Assembly: GCA_040905705.1 (NCBI GenBank)
Contig: JBBDQZ010000062.1
Location: 1 to 64,000 of the forward strand
Direction of reading: 5' to 3'
DNA from: JBBDQZ01 sp040905705
Lineage (GTDB): Bacteria; Bacteroidota; Rhodothermia; Balneolales; Natronogracilivirgulaceae
DNA: 64,000 nucleotides
Shown here piece by piece: positions 61,793-64,000 of the stretch. The stretch's first letter is position 1. Every line of letters starts with the position of its first letter. The position numbers were made by a program, and so were the translations under genes. Under the pieces are notes generated by a model. That model made no database searches. It worked only from the letters and a program-made list of their open reading frames with translations, and was not told where the DNA came from.

Positions 61793-62157
61793 TGAATGTG
61801 GAAAATTTCATATCGGTAACCCGTTCGGTACCGAACGAAGAAAATCGCGAACAGATTCGCCGTGAAAAGACGGCCACTGATTTCGAAGAGCTTTTTGCAC
61901 GGCAACTCGTGGGGGAATTAATTAAAGATTTGTTTCAATCGTCGGATAATTCAGGTGGTTATGGGCAATCCTCGACACTTTACCGGGAGTTTATCAAGGA
62001 TGTTCTCTCCGGAGAACTGGCGGCCCAACGCAAGTTGGGAATGGCCGAAATGGTTTTGAAGTATCGAATTGAGAAATCGGATATTCAAGAACCGATACAA
62101 CGTGATGCTTATCCGATCCGGCATGAAAAACAAGTGCAGAGTAAAACCGGAGATTAG
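61792..62157 (+). CDS. flgJ: Rod-binding protein, FlgJ N-terminal domain only
   Basis: 121 residues. ATDFEELFARQLVGELIKDLF and YREFIKDVLSGELAAQRKLGMAEMV match the rod-binding domain of FlgJ. The peptidoglycan hydrolase domain of enterobacterial FlgJ is absent, as in many other phyla, so a separate hydrolase must open the wall. ATG shares its A with the flgI stop. Confidence 0.9.
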   Translation: MNVENFISVTRSVPNEENREQIRREKTATDFEELFARQLVGELIKDLFQSSDNSGGYGQSSTLYREFIKDVLSGELAAQRKLGMAEMVLKYRIEKSDIQEPIQRDAYPIRHEKQVQSKTGD

Positions 62158-62235
62158 GTCAACCCGTAATCTGCAATCATGAAAATAAATTCTGTAATAC
62201 TTATTGAATGCTTCTACTCATTCTAAACCAATACT

Positions 62236-62751
62236 ATGCCACAAAAAAACATTGCCGTATTCCCTTTTAAAATCCTGTCTGATTCTGTCCGGGCTATGGA
62301 TTCGGCATCGCTCCGGTTACTTGATGTGATGAAAGATCAGCTGGACGCTATTATTGCCTCTGATGCGGAACAGATTATGCATTTGACAGAGAAAATCGCA
62401 TCGGCCCAGCAGTATTTACATAAAATGGAAGATGCCTTTATCGAGGAGTTGAACCGATGCATGGCCGGGTTTCCGCATGGGGGAAAGCGCATTACCCTGG
62501 AATTTTTGAAGACTGTTTACCCGGATTATTCCGGTTACATCAATGAGTGGCAACTGCGTATTGCTGGAAACGTCAGCCGGTTGCAACAACTCCAAGATCG
62601 ACTTTTACAACTCCTGCAGTTTGCCCGTATACAGAATTCTGCGATGATGCGATCTGTCTACACCATGGGAAACGCCAATAATATTCACTATCGACAGGAC
62701 GGAGAAAAGGCGGGGATGATCTCTGGAATTGCAGTTAATCACGAAGGATAA
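62236..62751 (+). CDS. flgN: FlgN-like export chaperone
   Basis: 171 residues, helical. A repeated heptad region (LLDVMKDQLDAIIASDAEQIMHLTEKI) and the C-terminal helix with RLQQLQDRLLQLLQFAR resemble the FlgN chaperone of the hook-filament junction proteins FlgK and FlgL. Its location immediately before flgK supports this. Family similarity is weak at the residue level. Confidence 0.75.
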   Translation: MPQKNIAVFPFKILSDSVRAMDSASLRLLDVMKDQLDAIIASDAEQIMHLTEKIASAQQYLHKMEDAFIEELNRCMAGFPHGGKRITLEFLKTVYPDYSGYINEWQLRIAGNVSRLQQLQDRLLQLLQFARIQNSAMMRSVYTMGNANNIHYRQDGEKAGMISGIAVNHEG

Positions 62752-62814
62752 TTTGAGGTGAAGAATGGAAATCTTGACGGGATTTCAGCGCTTTTTAATC
62801 AGTGAGGATATAAC

Positions 62815-64000
62815 ATGAGGTCAATCCTGGAAATTGGCAAAAGCGGAATGCTGAATGCAGAACGCTCATTGTCGGTTACATCTAATAATATCATTAATGC
62901 GGATACACCGGGATACAGCCGCCGTCGTGTAGAAAATGCGCCTGTTGGTATGCAACTTGGCAGTCATCAAGTGGGACTCGGCGTAAATATTACCAGCATT
63001 AAGCGCCTCAGGAATGAACTGACGGACATGCAAATGACCCAGAAGCGACAGGAAATGGGATATATGTATGAAAAAATGAAAACTTTTGAACAGCTGGAAA
63101 CATCTATGGCCTCCGATTCGGGAGGTGATCTCGATATGCGGATCAGCCGGCTTTTCGATTCTTTTTCTGAGTTGTCCAATGATCCCCAGGACTTAAGTGT
63201 GCGTAACCACCTGCTTGGGGAAGCCTCACAACTGATCGATAAACTGGGGGATATCAGTCGCAATCTGGATCGCACAAGTGAGATCTCACGCCAAAATGCA
63301 ACCGGTACTATCGCACAGATCAATGACCTGTTGGAGGATCTTGCCTCGCTTAACAAGGCTATCACCGTATCCGGGGCAACCGGCCGACCCGACCATGACA
63401 GTCTGGATCTCCAGGTTCAAAAACTCGAAAAATTGTCGGAACTGGTTGATATTGAAACGATGACAGCAGAGAACGGAAGCCTGGAAGTTAGAATTGGCGG
63501 TGTTCAGATATTGTCTGAGGACCGAGCCAGAATAATATTACCGGACATCAATGATATCGACAAGAAATTCGGTTTGCACTTGGAAAACGGCACCAACATT
63601 CCCGCTTCCGGTGGAAAACTGGCAGCAAGTATAGAGATGTACGAAGAGAGGATACCGGATTTTAAAAACCGGCTCGATCTGATAGCGGAAACGCTGGTTA
63701 CGGAAATTAATACATTACACAGACAGGGATTCGGCCTGGAGGACGATCAGTCAAGAAACTTCTTTGATCCGAATGTTACCTCGGCCGGCACTATCCGTAT
63801 CGATGAGGCCATTGCAAACAATTCTCAACATATTGCAGCATCCTCAATGGATGGAGAGGCAGGTAACGGGGAAATTGCAATGGCGATTGCACAATTGAGA
63901 AGCGAGCAGATCATTGAAGGACGCAAACTGCTCGATTACTCAGTCGACCTGATCAGTAATCCTGGCAGTAATCTCGCCAGGCTGCGCACGGCTGTGGAGA
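62815..64000 (+). CDS. flgK: Hook-filament junction protein FlgK, 3' end beyond the window
   Basis: First 395 residues; the frame is open at the window end. Start ATG 62815 with GAGG seven bases upstream. N-terminus SILEIGKSGMLNAERSLSVT and SNNIINADTPGYSRRRVEN; LFDSFSELSNDPQDLSVRN and IDKLGDISRNLD; NRLDLIAETLVTEINTLHRQGFG are typical FlgK. Late export substrate joining hook and filament. Confidence 0.95.
   Translation, partial: MRSILEIGKSGMLNAERSLSVTSNNIINADTPGYSRRRVENAPVGMQLGSHQVGLGVNITSIKRLRNELTDMQMTQKRQEMGYMYEKMKTFEQLETSMASDSGGDLDMRISRLFDSFSELSNDPQDLSVRNHLLGEASQLIDKLGDISRNLDRTSEISRQNATGTIAQINDLLEDLASLNKAITVSGATGRPDHDSLDLQVQKLEKLSELVDIETMTAENGSLEVRIGGVQILSEDRARIILPDINDIDKKFGLHLENGTNIPASGGKLAASIEMYEERIPDFKNRLDLIAETLVTEINTLHRQGFGLEDDQSRNFFDPNVTSAGTIRIDEAIANNSQHIAASSMDGEAGNGEIAMAIAQLRSEQIIEGRKLLDYSVDLISNPGSNLARLRTAVE

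Noticed and set aside
1..64000. CRISPR arrays, insertion sequences, prophage genes, toxin-antitoxin pairs, rRNA
   Set aside because: Looked for regularly spaced repeats, transposase or integrase motifs and phage proteins on both strands; none seen.

Overview
The window reads as one chromosome segment of a motile, probably halophilic or marine Gram-negative bacterium of the Bacteroidota/Rhodothermota/Balneolota side of the tree. Evidence: the tRNA-Val gene has an upstream element of the Bacteroidota type (TATATTTG with a TTG 21 bp upstream), many genes lack a clear Shine-Dalgarno sequence, the outer membrane is implied by a secretin and by L- and P-ring proteins, and the stator proteins look like the sodium type. 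The lineage is an inference; no rRNA or housekeeping marker is present.

Layout. (1) 1-1100: 3' truncated tRNA-Val, a 520-base gap, and a solitary small pilin-like gene with a strong terminator. (2) 1107-12359: a surface polysaccharide locus mostly on the minus strand: O-antigen ligase/polymerase, initiating sugar transferase, WecG/TagA transferase, a beta-propeller protein, two GT4 and one GT2 glycosyltransferases, a Wzx flippase, a FkbM methyltransferase, and one AT-rich methyltransferase inserted in opposite orientation. (3) 12737-13309: a MORN-like lipoprotein. (4) 13521-24684: an eleven-kilobase type IV pilus-type operon: PilC, PilB, three pseudopilin-like proteins, a cyclic-nucleotide-binding-domain protein, a PilT-like ATPase, a PilM-PilN fusion, a PilO-PilP fusion and a short secretin. 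(5) 24759-31872: Nit-family amidase, SerB, a membrane protein, an amylosucrase-like GH13 enzyme with a starch-binding domain, and a sensor kinase. (6) 32066-64000: a nearly complete flagellar regulon in three blocks: flgBC-fliEFGHIJ-motE-like-fliK-flgDE-motAB-fliLMNOPQR (+), flhBAFG-fliA with two small unknown genes (-), and flgFGAHIJNK (+, flgK cut by the window end).

How it works together. The flagellar blocks encode the export gate and ATPase (FlhA, FlhB, FliO-R, FliH-J), MS/C ring (FliF, FliG, FliM, FliN), rod, hook, P and L rings, stators and the sigma-28 factor. A perfect -24/-12 (sigma-54) promoter sits in front of flgB, divergent from a sensor kinase gene, so the early genes are probably under sigma-54 control and fliA then drives late genes (flagellin is not in the window). 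The pilus operon encodes an envelope-spanning machine with the usual alignment proteins compressed into fusions; its likely major pilin lies 13 kb away.

Most unusual: the compact pilus machine (PilMN and PilOP fusions, embedded cNMP-binding protein, two- to four-residue pilin leaders); a C-ring with FliM lacking the CheY-binding peptide and FliN with a CheC-like extension; FlhF with degenerate GTPase motifs; a 36-base intergenic repeat found three times, always on the plus strand upstream of a gene; and an 18-bp hairpin directly before the sugar transferase start. No CRISPR array, insertion sequence, prophage or rRNA was seen.
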